From NCBI GenBank assembly GCA_003567075.1, contig PXAU01000020.1, positions 1 to 8,608 on the forward strand: a stretch of 8,608 nt of DNA. Direction: 5' to 3'. A model generated the notes under the pieces. That model saw nothing but the letters and a program-made list of their open reading frames with translations, was not told where the DNA came from and did no database searches. This stretch comes from Trueperaceae bacterium (GTDB lineage: Bacteria > Deinococcota > Deinococci > Deinococcales > Trueperaceae). Positions 1 to 6,522 of the stretch are shown in pieces. Each line of letters opens with the position of its first letter. Positions within the stretch are counted from its first letter, which is position 1. Position numbers and translations under genes: made by a program.

Positions 1-42
1 ACCTCGGGACATTTGGGTCGGGTGCGGCCCTGCGAACCACCG

Positions 43-51
43 TGCTACGAT
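43..51 (+). promoter_or_regulatory. Candidate extended -10 promoter element of the act operon
   Basis: The sequence TGCTACGAT contains an extended TGn followed by TACGAT, which matches TATAAT at four of six positions. No convincing -35 hexamer lies 16-18 bases upstream, which is tolerable for an extended -10 promoter. A start about seven bases downstream would put the 5' end near 58-59, about 170 bases before actA. It is the best promoter-like string in the leader, but it rests on a short match and has no experimental support. Confidence 0.3.
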
Positions 52-115
52 GCCTGCCATGCCAACCGCCATGAAGTTCGCCTAGGACGGCATGGCCATA
101 CCATCGGCAGAGACC

Positions 116-217
116 ATGCACCCGGAGGAGGTCGCCCTGTACAGCCTCGTCGAGCGCGCCGCGTGGAGCGGCGCCGTCCATCTCCGGCGCCGAGCGCGCG
201 CCGTCCTCCGCACCTGA
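116..217 (+). CDS. Possible small protein of 33 aa (41 aa from ATG 92) upstream of actA
   Basis: I do not recognise this peptide. From ATG 116 it begins MHPEEVALYSLVERAAW and ends in an arginine-rich helix-like tail (HLRRRARAVLRT). Counting the 32 codons after the start, about 94% end in G or C, against about 84% G/C at first and 56% at second positions. That ordering is the coding signature of a GC-rich genome. The seven codons between the in-frame ATG at 92 and ATG 116 lack this bias, so 116 is preferred, although AGGA at 84-87 could serve ATG 92. The TGA stop at 215-217 overlaps the GAGGT ribosome site of actA, 12 bases before its ATG, which would couple the two genes. No membrane segment or cysteine is present. 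It could be a coupling leader peptide, a small accessory protein, or chance. Confidence 0.33.
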   Translation: MHPEEVALYSLVERAAWSGAVHLRRRARAVLRT

Positions 218-220
218 GGT
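216..220 (+). promoter_or_regulatory. Ribosome binding site of actA
   Basis: GAGGT lies nine bases before the ATG at 230 and fixes that start. It overlaps the TGA (215-217) of the upstream small ORF, so ribosomes ending there would sit on the actA initiation region. Confidence 0.6.
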
Positions 221-229
221 CACCGCCTG

Positions 230-883
230 ATGCCACAGCACTTCCCACCCAGCACGAACGCCTTCGTTCGGTGGGCGATCCTCGGCGGCGGGGCGTTCGT
301 CGTAGCGCTCCTGGTGGCGTTGCCCATCTTCGCGCGTACGATGAACAACGCCGTCGGCGTGCCGGTCGCGCAACCGATCGACTTCGCGCACAACCTGCAC
401 AGCGCCCAACTCGGAATCGACTGCCGCTACTGCCATACCACCGTCGAGGTCGCCGCCAGCGCGAACGTGCCCGCGAGCGAGACCTGCATGACCTGCCACT
501 CGCAGGTGCGTGTCGGTTCACCCCAGCTCGAGGCGCTCTGGACCTCCTGGGAGAACGACCAGGCGGTGCGCTGGAACCGTGTGCACGACATGCCCGACTA
601 CGTCTACTTCAATCACAGCGCGCACATCACGAACGGCGTCGGCTGCAGCACGTGCCACGGCCTCGTCGACCAGATGGATGGCATCTGGAAGACGGAGCCC
701 ATGACGATGGGTTGGTGCATGGAGTGCCACCGCGCGCCCGAACGGTTCCTGCGCCCCCGTAGCGAGGTCTTCAACATGGCGTACCGCCCGCCCAGCGACC
801 AACTCGTGCTCGGGAGTGAGCTCGTCGCGGCCTACCACATCGACACGGACGTGCTCATTCAGTGCTCGGTCTGCCACCGATGA
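230..883 (+). CDS. actA: Alternative complex III subunit ActA, pentaheme cytochrome c
   Basis: ActA is the multiheme cytochrome c subunit of ACIII. It faces the periplasm and carries electrons from the ActB iron-sulfur clusters toward ActE and the final acceptor. The 217-residue protein has one N-terminal hydrophobic segment (about residues 14-35) that serves as a signal anchor. Five CxxCH heme sites follow: CRYCH 65-69, CMTCH 86-90, CSTCH 139-143, CMECH 163-167 and CSVCH 212-216. Extra histidines (H54, H57, H119, H129, H132) are candidate distal ligands. The last heme site is followed by a single arginine, the ending I expect for this family. The ATG at 230 is chosen because GAGGT precedes it and the hydrophobic segment follows directly. 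The stop overlaps the actB start as ATGA. The heme count, length and position first in an actABCDEF string make the call firm. Confidence 0.96.
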   Translation: MPQHFPPSTNAFVRWAILGGGAFVVALLVALPIFARTMNNAVGVPVAQPIDFAHNLHSAQLGIDCRYCHTTVEVAASANVPASETCMTCHSQVRVGSPQLEALWTSWENDQAVRWNRVHDMPDYVYFNHSAHITNGVGCSTCHGLVDQMDGIWKTEPMTMGWCMECHRAPERFLRPRSEVFNMAYRPPSDQLVLGSELVAAYHIDTDVLIQCSVCHR

Positions 884-3800
884 ACGACGCACACGAACGA
901 GCCACCGACCGCAGCGACCCGTTGGTGCAGGGCGAACGCCTCGACCTCGCCAGCATCCGAGCGCGCCTGGAGCGCGAGCGGGGCGAGGGGTTCTGGCGCA
1001 GCCTCGACGAGATCGCCGAGACGCACGAGTTCCAGGAGTTCATGCGCAAGGAGTTCCCGCGCCAGGCGGCGCCGCTGGAGAGCTCGCTCGACCGGCGCGC
1101 CTTCCTGAAGCTGCTCGGGGCCTCGATGGCCTTGGCCGGCCTGGCGGCCTGCGCGCGCCCACCGGCCCCGCGCGAGCAGATCGTGCCGTACGTGCGGCAA
1201 CCCGAGGAGATCACGCCCGGGAAGCCCCTCTTCTTCGCCACCGCCGTGGTCGAGGGCGGCTACGCCGAGGGCGTGCTGGCGGAGAGCCACCAGGGACGGC
1301 CCACGCGCGTCGAAGGCAACCCCGACCACCCCGCCAGCCTGGGCGCCATCGCACCCACGGTGTCGGCGACGGTGCTGTCGCTGTACGACCCCGACCGTTC
1401 CCAAAGCGTGCTCGAACGCGGCAGCGCCCGCACGTGGGAGCAGTACGTGGCTGCCCTGCGTGAGGCGCTCGAGGCGTCGAGCGACGGCAGCGGCGTCCGC
1501 CTGCTCACCGAGACCATCACGTCGCCGACCGTGGGCCAGCAGCTCCGGCGCCTGCTCGAGGCCTACCCGAACGCGCGCTGGCATCAGTGGGACCCGCTTC
1601 GCTCCGACGCGCCGCTCGCGGGCGCTCGATCGGCGTACGGCGAGGACCTGGTGCCCGTCTACGACCTCGGCGCCGCCGACGTCGTGCTGTCGCTCGACGC
1701 CGACTTCACCAACCGCGGTCCCGGGCGCCTGCGCTACGCGCGCGACTTCGCGCGCCGGCGTCGCGTGCGCTCGGCCGAGGACGACATGAACCGCTTGTGG
1801 CAAGTCGAGAGCACGCCTAGCCCCACCGGTTCGCTGGCCGATCACCGGTTGCCCTTGGCTCCGGCCGACATCGCCGCGCTCGCGGGCTATCTCGCAACCG
1901 AGTTCGGTGTCGCCGGTGCCCCCAGCACCGGTCTACCGGAACGCGTGCCGGAGGCCTGGGCCGAGGCGCTGATCGATGACCTGCGCGAGCATGCCGGCCG
2001 CTCGCTGGTGATCGCCGGTCTCGACCAGACGCCCGCCGTGCACGCGCTGGCATACGCGCTCAACGAGGCGCTTGGCAACGCGGGTGAGACGGTGCGCTTC
2101 GTCGCCTCACCCGAAGCCGCGCCGACCGTGCAGGCTGATGATCTGGCCGATCTGAGTGCAGCGATGCAGGCGGGCGACGTGCACACGCTGATGATCATCG
2201 GCGCCAACCCCGCCTACACCGCCCCCGCGGCGCTCCGCTTCGACGAGGCGATGGCGCTCGTGGAGCGCTCGTTCCACCTGGGGCAAGGCTTCGACGAGAC
2301 GGCGGCGCTCGCCACCTGGCACGCGCCGCAAGCGCACGTGCTCGAGACCTGGGGTGACGCGCGCGCCTTCGATGGCACGGTCACCCTCACCCAGCCGCTG
2401 TTCAGCCCCTTCTACGGCGGGCGCAGCGAACTGGAGCTGTTCGCCGCGCTGTTGGGCGAGGCGCGCACCAACCCGTACGATGTCATCCGCGACGCCTGGC
2501 GCGCGCGCGTCGAGGGTGACTTCGACGCCTTCTGGCAGCGGACGCTGTACCGCGGGGTGGTGGACGACAGCGCCTCGAGCGAGCGCAGCCCAACCCTGCA
2601 ACCGCTCAGCGGCCTGGAGCTGCCGCCCGACGCCGAGCTGGTGCTGCACGTCGTGCCCGATCCGAGCCTCGCTGACGGGCGCCACGCCAACAACGGCTGG
2701 TTGCAGGAGCTGCCGCGCCCCTTCACCAAGCTCACCTGGGACAACGCCGCCATCCTCGCTCCCGCCACCGCACAGGCGCTGGGCGTGAGCAAGGAGGACC
2801 GGCTCGCCATCACCACGACCGAGGGCGAGGTGACGCTGCCGGTCTGGGTCCAGCCCGGGCAGGCGCCCGGCGTGATCAGCGCCTGGCTCGGATACGGCCG
2901 CCGCGCTGCCGGCCGCGTCGGCACCGGCGTCGGCGTCGACCTGGCCCCGGTGCGGAGCCTGGCCGGTCCGGTGACGCGCGTCAGCGGCGCCACCCGCGCC
3001 CGCGGGCGCCATCGCCTAGCGACCACCCAGCCGCATCACAACCTCGACGGCACCGGCGAGCGGCGCCACATCGTGCGCGCCGGGACCTTGGCCGAGCTGC
3101 GCGCGGAGCCCGACTACCCGACCTTCGTGCACCCGGTCGCGCATCACGAGTCGGACATCTTCCCGGACTGGCCGTACGACTCCTACCAATGGGGCATGGT
3201 CATCGACATGACCGTGTGCACCGGCTGCAACGCCTGCGTCACCGCCTGCCAGTCCGAGAACAACATCCCGATCGTGGGCAAGGACCAGGTGCTCGTCGGG
3301 CGCGAGATGCACTGGATCCGCGTCGACACCTACCACCATGGCGGCCTCGACGATCCGGCCTTCTACCACATGCCGATGGCCTGCCAGCACTGCGAGAAGG
3401 CGCCCTGCGAGCCGGTCTGCCCGGTGGCCGCTACCGTGCACGACAGCGAGGGCCTCAACGTGATGGTCTACAACCGCTGCGTCGGCACCCGCTACTGCGC
3501 CAACAACTGCCCCTACAAGGTGCGTCGCTTCAACTACCTGCAGTACGCCGAGCTCTCCACCAACGCCAGCGAGTTGTCGCTGGCCAACAACCCCGAGGTG
3601 ACCGTGCGCAGCCGCGGCGTGATGGAGAAGTGCACCTACTGCACCCAACGCATCAACGCCGCACGGATCCAAGCGGGCAACGAGGGGCGCCGCATCCGCG
3701 ACGGCGAGGTCGTCACCGCCTGCCAGAGCGCCTGCCCCACCGAAGCCATCGTGTTCGGTGACCTCGCCGACGAGCGCAGCAGCGTCAGCCAAGCCAAGCG

Positions 3801-3912
3801 CTCGGTGCTCGACTTCGCCCTGCTCGAGGAGCTGAACACCGTGCCGCGCACCACCTACCTGGCGCGGGTGAGCAACCCGCATCCTGCGCTCGACCCGAAC
3901 GGGGGTGCCTGA
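880..3912 (+). CDS. actB: Alternative complex III subunit ActB, molybdopterin-oxidoreductase-like/iron-sulfur fusion
   Basis: ActB is the large periplasmic electron-transfer subunit of ACIII (1010 aa). Residues 1-71 form the long N-terminal extension of TAT-variant-translocated molybdopterin oxidoreductases, with FWRSLDEI at 38-45 and HEF...KEFP at 49-60. A twin-arginine motif (RRAFLK, 72-77) and hydrophobic stretch follow, ending in a lipobox-like LAAC with C91. Residues about 95-700 resemble a molybdopterin oxidoreductase (EGNPDHPASLG 145-155; IIGANPAYTAP 439-449; C-terminal barrel from about 602). In known ACIII this domain holds no cofactor. Residues about 770-960 are the ferredoxin-like part: C780/783/786/790, C835/838/843/847, C867/873/877, C918/921 and C948/952. 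These 15 cysteines fit three [4Fe-4S] and one [3Fe-4S] cluster. The ATG at 880 overlaps the actA stop; an in-frame GTG at 862 lies inside the last actA heme motif and is rejected. No clear ribosome site precedes 880, so coupling to actA is likely. Confidence 0.96.
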   Translation: MNDAHERATDRSDPLVQGERLDLASIRARLERERGEGFWRSLDEIAETHEFQEFMRKEFPRQAAPLESSLDRRAFLKLLGASMALAGLAACARPPAPREQIVPYVRQPEEITPGKPLFFATAVVEGGYAEGVLAESHQGRPTRVEGNPDHPASLGAIAPTVSATVLSLYDPDRSQSVLERGSARTWEQYVAALREALEASSDGSGVRLLTETITSPTVGQQLRRLLEAYPNARWHQWDPLRSDAPLAGARSAYGEDLVPVYDLGAADVVLSLDADFTNRGPGRLRYARDFARRRRVRSAEDDMNRLWQVESTPSPTGSLADHRLPLAPADIAALAGYLATEFGVAGAPSTGLPERVPEAWAEALIDDLREHAGRSLVIAGLDQTPAVHALAYALNEALGNAGETVRFVASPEAAPTVQADDLADLSAAMQAGDVHTLMIIGANPAYTAPAALRFDEAMALVERSFHLGQGFDETAALATWHAPQAHVLETWGDARAFDGTVTLTQPLFSPFYGGRSELELFAALLGEARTNPYDVIRDAWRARVEGDFDAFWQRTLYRGVVDDSASSERSPTLQPLSGLELPPDAELVLHVVPDPSLADGRHANNGWLQELPRPFTKLTWDNAAILAPATAQALGVSKEDRLAITTTEGEVTLPVWVQPGQAPGVISAWLGYGRRAAGRVGTGVGVDLAPVRSLAGPVTRVSGATRARGRHRLATTQPHHNLDGTGERRHIVRAGTLAELRAEPDYPTFVHPVAHHESDIFPDWPYDSYQWGMVIDMTVCTGCNACVTACQSENNIPIVGKDQVLVGREMHWIRVDTYHHGGLDDPAFYHMPMACQHCEKAPCEPVCPVAATVHDSEGLNVMVYNRCVGTRYCANNCPYKVRRFNYLQYAELSTNASELSLANNPEVTVRSRGVMEKCTYCTQRINAARIQAGNEGRRIRDGEVVTACQSACPTEAIVFGDLADERSSVSQAKRSVLDFALLEELNTVPRTTYLARVSNPHPALDPNGGA

Positions 3913-5339
3913 TGGCGGTCACGACCGGTTCGCGCGTCGTCGAGACCACCCGCGTCCTCGGCCCCGGCCAGACGCCGACGGTCCTGGACGACACCGTCAA
4001 CACTCCGGTCCTGTCGGGTCGGACGCCCGCCTGGTGGTGGGCCGGCTTCAGCATCAGCGCGCTGTTGCTGGGGCTGTACCTGCTCTCGGTGGTGCACCTG
4101 ATCACTTCGGGCGTCGGCATCTTCGGGAACAACCAGCCGGTCGCCTGGGCCATGCCGATCATCAACTTCGTGTGGTGGATCGGCATCGGCCACGCCGGCA
4201 CGCTGATCTCGGCGGCGCTGCTGATCTTCCGGCAACCCTGGCGCACCTCCATCAACCGCTTCGCCGAGGCGATGACCATCTTCGCGGTTGTCTGCGCCGG
4301 CCTCTACCCCATCTTGCACCTGGGTCGGCCTTGGGTCTTCTACTGGCTCATGCCCTACCCCAACACGTTCGGGATGTTCCCGCAGTTCCGCAGCCCGCTG
4401 ACGTGGGACGTCTTCGCCATCACGGCCTACGCCACGGTGTCGGTGGTGTTCTGGTACATCGGCCTGATCCCCGACCTGGCGACGCTGCGCGACAGCGCCA
4501 AGAGCCGCTTCCAGAAGCTGCTCTACGGCAGCCTGGCGCTCGGCTGGAACGGCTCGGCGCGGGCCTGGACGCGGTACATGCGCGCCTACCTGTTGTTGGC
4601 GGCGCTGTCGTTCCCGTTGGTGCTCTCGGTGCACAGCACCATCGCCATGGACTTCGCCGTGTCGCAGCTGCCGGGCTGGAACAACACCATCATGCCGCCC
4701 TACTTCGTCGCCGGCGCGGTCTTCGCCGGCTTCGCGATGGTGCTGATCCTGGCGATACCGCTGCGGCGCGCCTTCCACCTGCGCAACGTCATCACCGTTC
4801 GCCACCTCGACAACGCCGCCAAGCTGCTGCTGGGCACGGGTCTCATCGTGGTGTACGGCTACGGCATCGAGATCTTCATGGCCTGGTACTCGGGCGTCGA
4901 GTTCGAGGTCTACATGGCCTACAACCGTGTCCTCGGCGCCGATCACTGGTGGGCCTTCTGGCTGCTGATCCTGTGCAACTTCGTCGCCATCCAGCCGCTC
5001 TGGTTCCGCAGCGTGCGCCAGAACCCGCTGGCGCTGTTCGTGATCTCGGTGTTCGTGTCGATCGGCATGTGGCTGGAGCGCTTCGTGATCGTGGTGGTCT
5101 CGCTCACCAAGGACTTCCTGCCGAGCGCATGGTTCAACTACACCCCCACCTTCTGGGACTGGGCGCTCTACGCCGGCAGTTTCGGCTTGTTCGGGACGCT
5201 GTTCTTCCTGTTCCTCCGGCTCCTGCCCGCGGTCGCGACCACCGAGATGAAGGAGTTGGCGCACCACGACGCGCACCACGGCTCGGACTACTATGAGCGC
5301 ATCCGGCGCGAGTACTACGGAGAGGAGGCCGAGGCATGA
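3912..5339 (+). CDS. actC: Alternative complex III subunit ActC, NrfD-like integral membrane quinol-site protein
   Basis: ActC is the NrfD/PsrC-type membrane subunit that forms the quinol-oxidation site next to the ActB iron-sulfur domain. The 475-residue protein has a polar N-terminus of about 40 residues and then about ten hydrophobic helices. The first lie near 42-64, 79-105, 118-138 and 165-187, and the last near 410-433. Conserved-looking features include WWIGIGHAGTLISA (88-101, with H94), E119, HLGRPW (136-141) and RSPLTWD before helix 4. Histidine and acidic residues in these helices are the ones linked to quinol binding and possible proton conduction in this family. The start codon shares one base with the actB stop (TGATG), with a G-run (3901-3905) as a weak ribosome site. 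The C-terminus is charged (EYYGEEAEA). Length and order match the family. Confidence 0.95.
   Translation: MAVTTGSRVVETTRVLGPGQTPTVLDDTVNTPVLSGRTPAWWWAGFSISALLLGLYLLSVVHLITSGVGIFGNNQPVAWAMPIINFVWWIGIGHAGTLISAALLIFRQPWRTSINRFAEAMTIFAVVCAGLYPILHLGRPWVFYWLMPYPNTFGMFPQFRSPLTWDVFAITAYATVSVVFWYIGLIPDLATLRDSAKSRFQKLLYGSLALGWNGSARAWTRYMRAYLLLAALSFPLVLSVHSTIAMDFAVSQLPGWNNTIMPPYFVAGAVFAGFAMVLILAIPLRRAFHLRNVITVRHLDNAAKLLLGTGLIVVYGYGIEIFMAWYSGVEFEVYMAYNRVLGADHWWAFWLLILCNFVAIQPLWFRSVRQNPLALFVISVFVSIGMWLERFVIVVVSLTKDFLPSAWFNYTPTFWDWALYAGSFGLFGTLFFLFLRLLPAVATTEMKELAHHDAHHGSDYYERIRREYYGEEAEA
5323..5328 (+). promoter_or_regulatory. Ribosome binding site of actD inside the end of actC
   Basis: AGGAGG lies seven bases before ATG 5336 and is encoded within the last actC codons. 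It supports the actD start and allows independent loading in addition to stop/start coupling. Confidence 0.6.
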
Positions 5340-5914
5340 GCGACGTCGCAAGCGGCGCGCCGACCGCCGGGACCCCCGCCGCGGATGCCCCGCTCCACGG
5401 CCTGGCTGCCGAGTACGCCAGCCCCGAGCAGGTGCTCGCCGCGGCCACCGCCGCGAAGCAGGCCGGCTACCGCGTCATGGACGCCTACAGCCCCTACCCG
5501 GTCGAGGGTCTGGACGAGGCGATCGGTCAGCCGCCCAGCAAGCTCGGCTACCTGGTGTTGGCGGCCGCGCTGGCAGGTGCCTTCCTGGGCTACTTCATGC
5601 AGTGGTACGCCACCGTGGAGTTCTACCCCCTCAACATCGGTGGGCGTCCGCTGCACTCCTGGCCCAACTTCATCGTGATCACGTTCGAGGTCACGGTGCT
5701 CCTGTCGGCGCTCACGGCGGCCTTCGGCATGCTGGTGCGCAACGGCCTGCCTCGTCCGTACCACGCGATCTTCAACACCCCCGGTTTCGAACGCGCCACG
5801 CGTGATCGCTTCTTCCTGTGCATCGAGGCCGAAGACCCCAGCTTCGAGCGCCGCGCCACCCGCGCCTTCCTCGAAGACACCGGGCCGCTCGCCGTGACGG
5901 AGGTGGCGCGATGA
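5336..5914 (+). CDS. actD: Alternative complex III subunit ActD (DUF3341 family membrane protein)
   Basis: ActD is a small structural subunit of ACIII. It has no cofactor, and its exact role is not established. The 192-residue protein begins with an Ala/Pro-rich stretch (about 1-19), then a cytoplasmic-type domain (about 20-68) with the family-typical pattern of a helix followed by GYRVMDAYSPYPVEGLDEA (44-62). Two transmembrane helices lie near 72-91 and 112-134. The loop between them (WYATVEFYPLNIGGRP) and the NFIVITFEVTVL start of helix 2 look like DUF3341. The tail (about 135-192) contains NTPGF and a hydrophilic region with FFLCIEAEDP, also as in this family. It overlaps actC and actE by ATGA junctions, so it is translated as part of the complex. 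Confidence 0.93.
   Translation: MSDVASGAPTAGTPAADAPLHGLAAEYASPEQVLAAATAAKQAGYRVMDAYSPYPVEGLDEAIGQPPSKLGYLVLAAALAGAFLGYFMQWYATVEFYPLNIGGRPLHSWPNFIVITFEVTVLLSALTAAFGMLVRNGLPRPYHAIFNTPGFERATRDRFFLCIEAEDPSFERRATRAFLEDTGPLAVTEVAR
5899..5905 (+). promoter_or_regulatory. Ribosome binding site deciding the actE start
   Basis: GGAGGTG sits five bases before ATG 5911. It favours this start over an in-frame GTG at 5818, which would add 31 arginine-rich residues ahead of the lipoprotein signal and lie deep inside actD. Confidence 0.65.
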
Positions 5915-6522
5915 CGCGACGCACCCACCGCGACGCTCGCTGGCTGGTCGCCGTCCTGGCGCTCGGGCTGCTGCTCGTGGGCTGCGGCCGCAACATGGCC
6001 GAGCAGCCCAAGGTAGGCACGCTGCAGCCGAGCCCCTTCTTCGCCGACGGCTCGGGCAGTCGCCCGCTGCTCGAGGGCACCGTCTCGCGCGAGCGCGGCG
6101 GCATCGACCCGGTCTTCTTCACCGGGCAGGACGCCGGCGGTCTCGTCACCGAGCTGCCGATCGAGCTCAGCTACGAACTGCTGCTGCGCGGCCAGGAGCG
6201 TTACGACATATTCTGCGCCATGTGCCACGGCTACACTGGTGAGGGCGACGGCATGATCGTGCGCCGCGGCTTCCCGCAACCCGCCTCGTTCAACGAGCCG
6301 CGCCTGCTCGACGCTTCGGTCGGGTACTACTTCAGCGCCATGACCAACGGCTTCGGTCGCATGTACAGCTACGCCAGCCGCATCCCACCCGAGGACCGCT
6401 GGGCCATCGCCGCCTACGTCAAGGCGCTACAGTTGTCGCAGAACGCCAGCATCGACGACGTGCCCGCCGAGGTGCGGCGCGCGCTCGAGCTCGGGGACAG
6501 CGAAGGGAGCCTGCCGCGATGA
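5911..6522 (+). CDS. actE: Alternative complex III subunit ActE, mono-heme cytochrome c lipoprotein
   Basis: ActE is the mono-heme c-type cytochrome of ACIII, thought to hand electrons from the ActA hemes to the acceptor. The 203-residue protein has a basic N-terminus (residues 1-10), a hydrophobic stretch (11-23) and a lipobox LVGC with the lipidated cysteine at C25. A family-typical region follows (QPKVGTLQPSPFFADGSGSR, 32-51). The heme site is CAMCH at 102-106. M151 in NGFGRMYSYASRIP is the likely sixth iron ligand, and EDRWAIAAYVKALQ (161-174) is the C-terminal cytochrome helix. The ATG at 5911 overlaps the actD stop and puts the basic residues directly before the signal helix. All expected features are present, with no sign of decay. 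Confidence 0.95.
   Translation: MTRRTHRDARWLVAVLALGLLLVGCGRNMAEQPKVGTLQPSPFFADGSGSRPLLEGTVSRERGGIDPVFFTGQDAGGLVTELPIELSYELLLRGQERYDIFCAMCHGYTGEGDGMIVRRGFPQPASFNEPRLLDASVGYYFSAMTNGFGRMYSYASRIPPEDRWAIAAYVKALQLSQNASIDDVPAEVRRALELGDSEGSLPR

Noticed and set aside
13..762. 249-codon + strand ORF overlapping the leader and actA in another frame
   Set aside because: Its Arg/Pro-rich translation has no motif, and the actA frame with five CxxCH sites is clearly the real one.
862..879. In-frame GTG start six codons upstream of actB ATG
   Set aside because: No ribosome site precedes it, and the ATG at 880 gives the classic ATGA overlap with actA.
859..1845. Long minus-strand ORF opposite actB
   Set aside because: It is antisense to a firmly identified gene, has a low-complexity Arg/Ala/Gly/Val composition and no recognisable domain. 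Such open frames are expected in GC-rich DNA.
3855..5351. 498-codon minus-strand ORF opposite actC
   Set aside because: The composition is rich in His, Arg, Gln, Asp and Glu, as expected from the complement of hydrophobic GC-rich codons. It is a shadow of actC.
5818..5910. Longer actE from GTG 5818
   Set aside because: It would add 31 arginine-rich residues before a lipoprotein signal. ATG 5911 has a perfect GGAGGTG site and the ATGA overlap.
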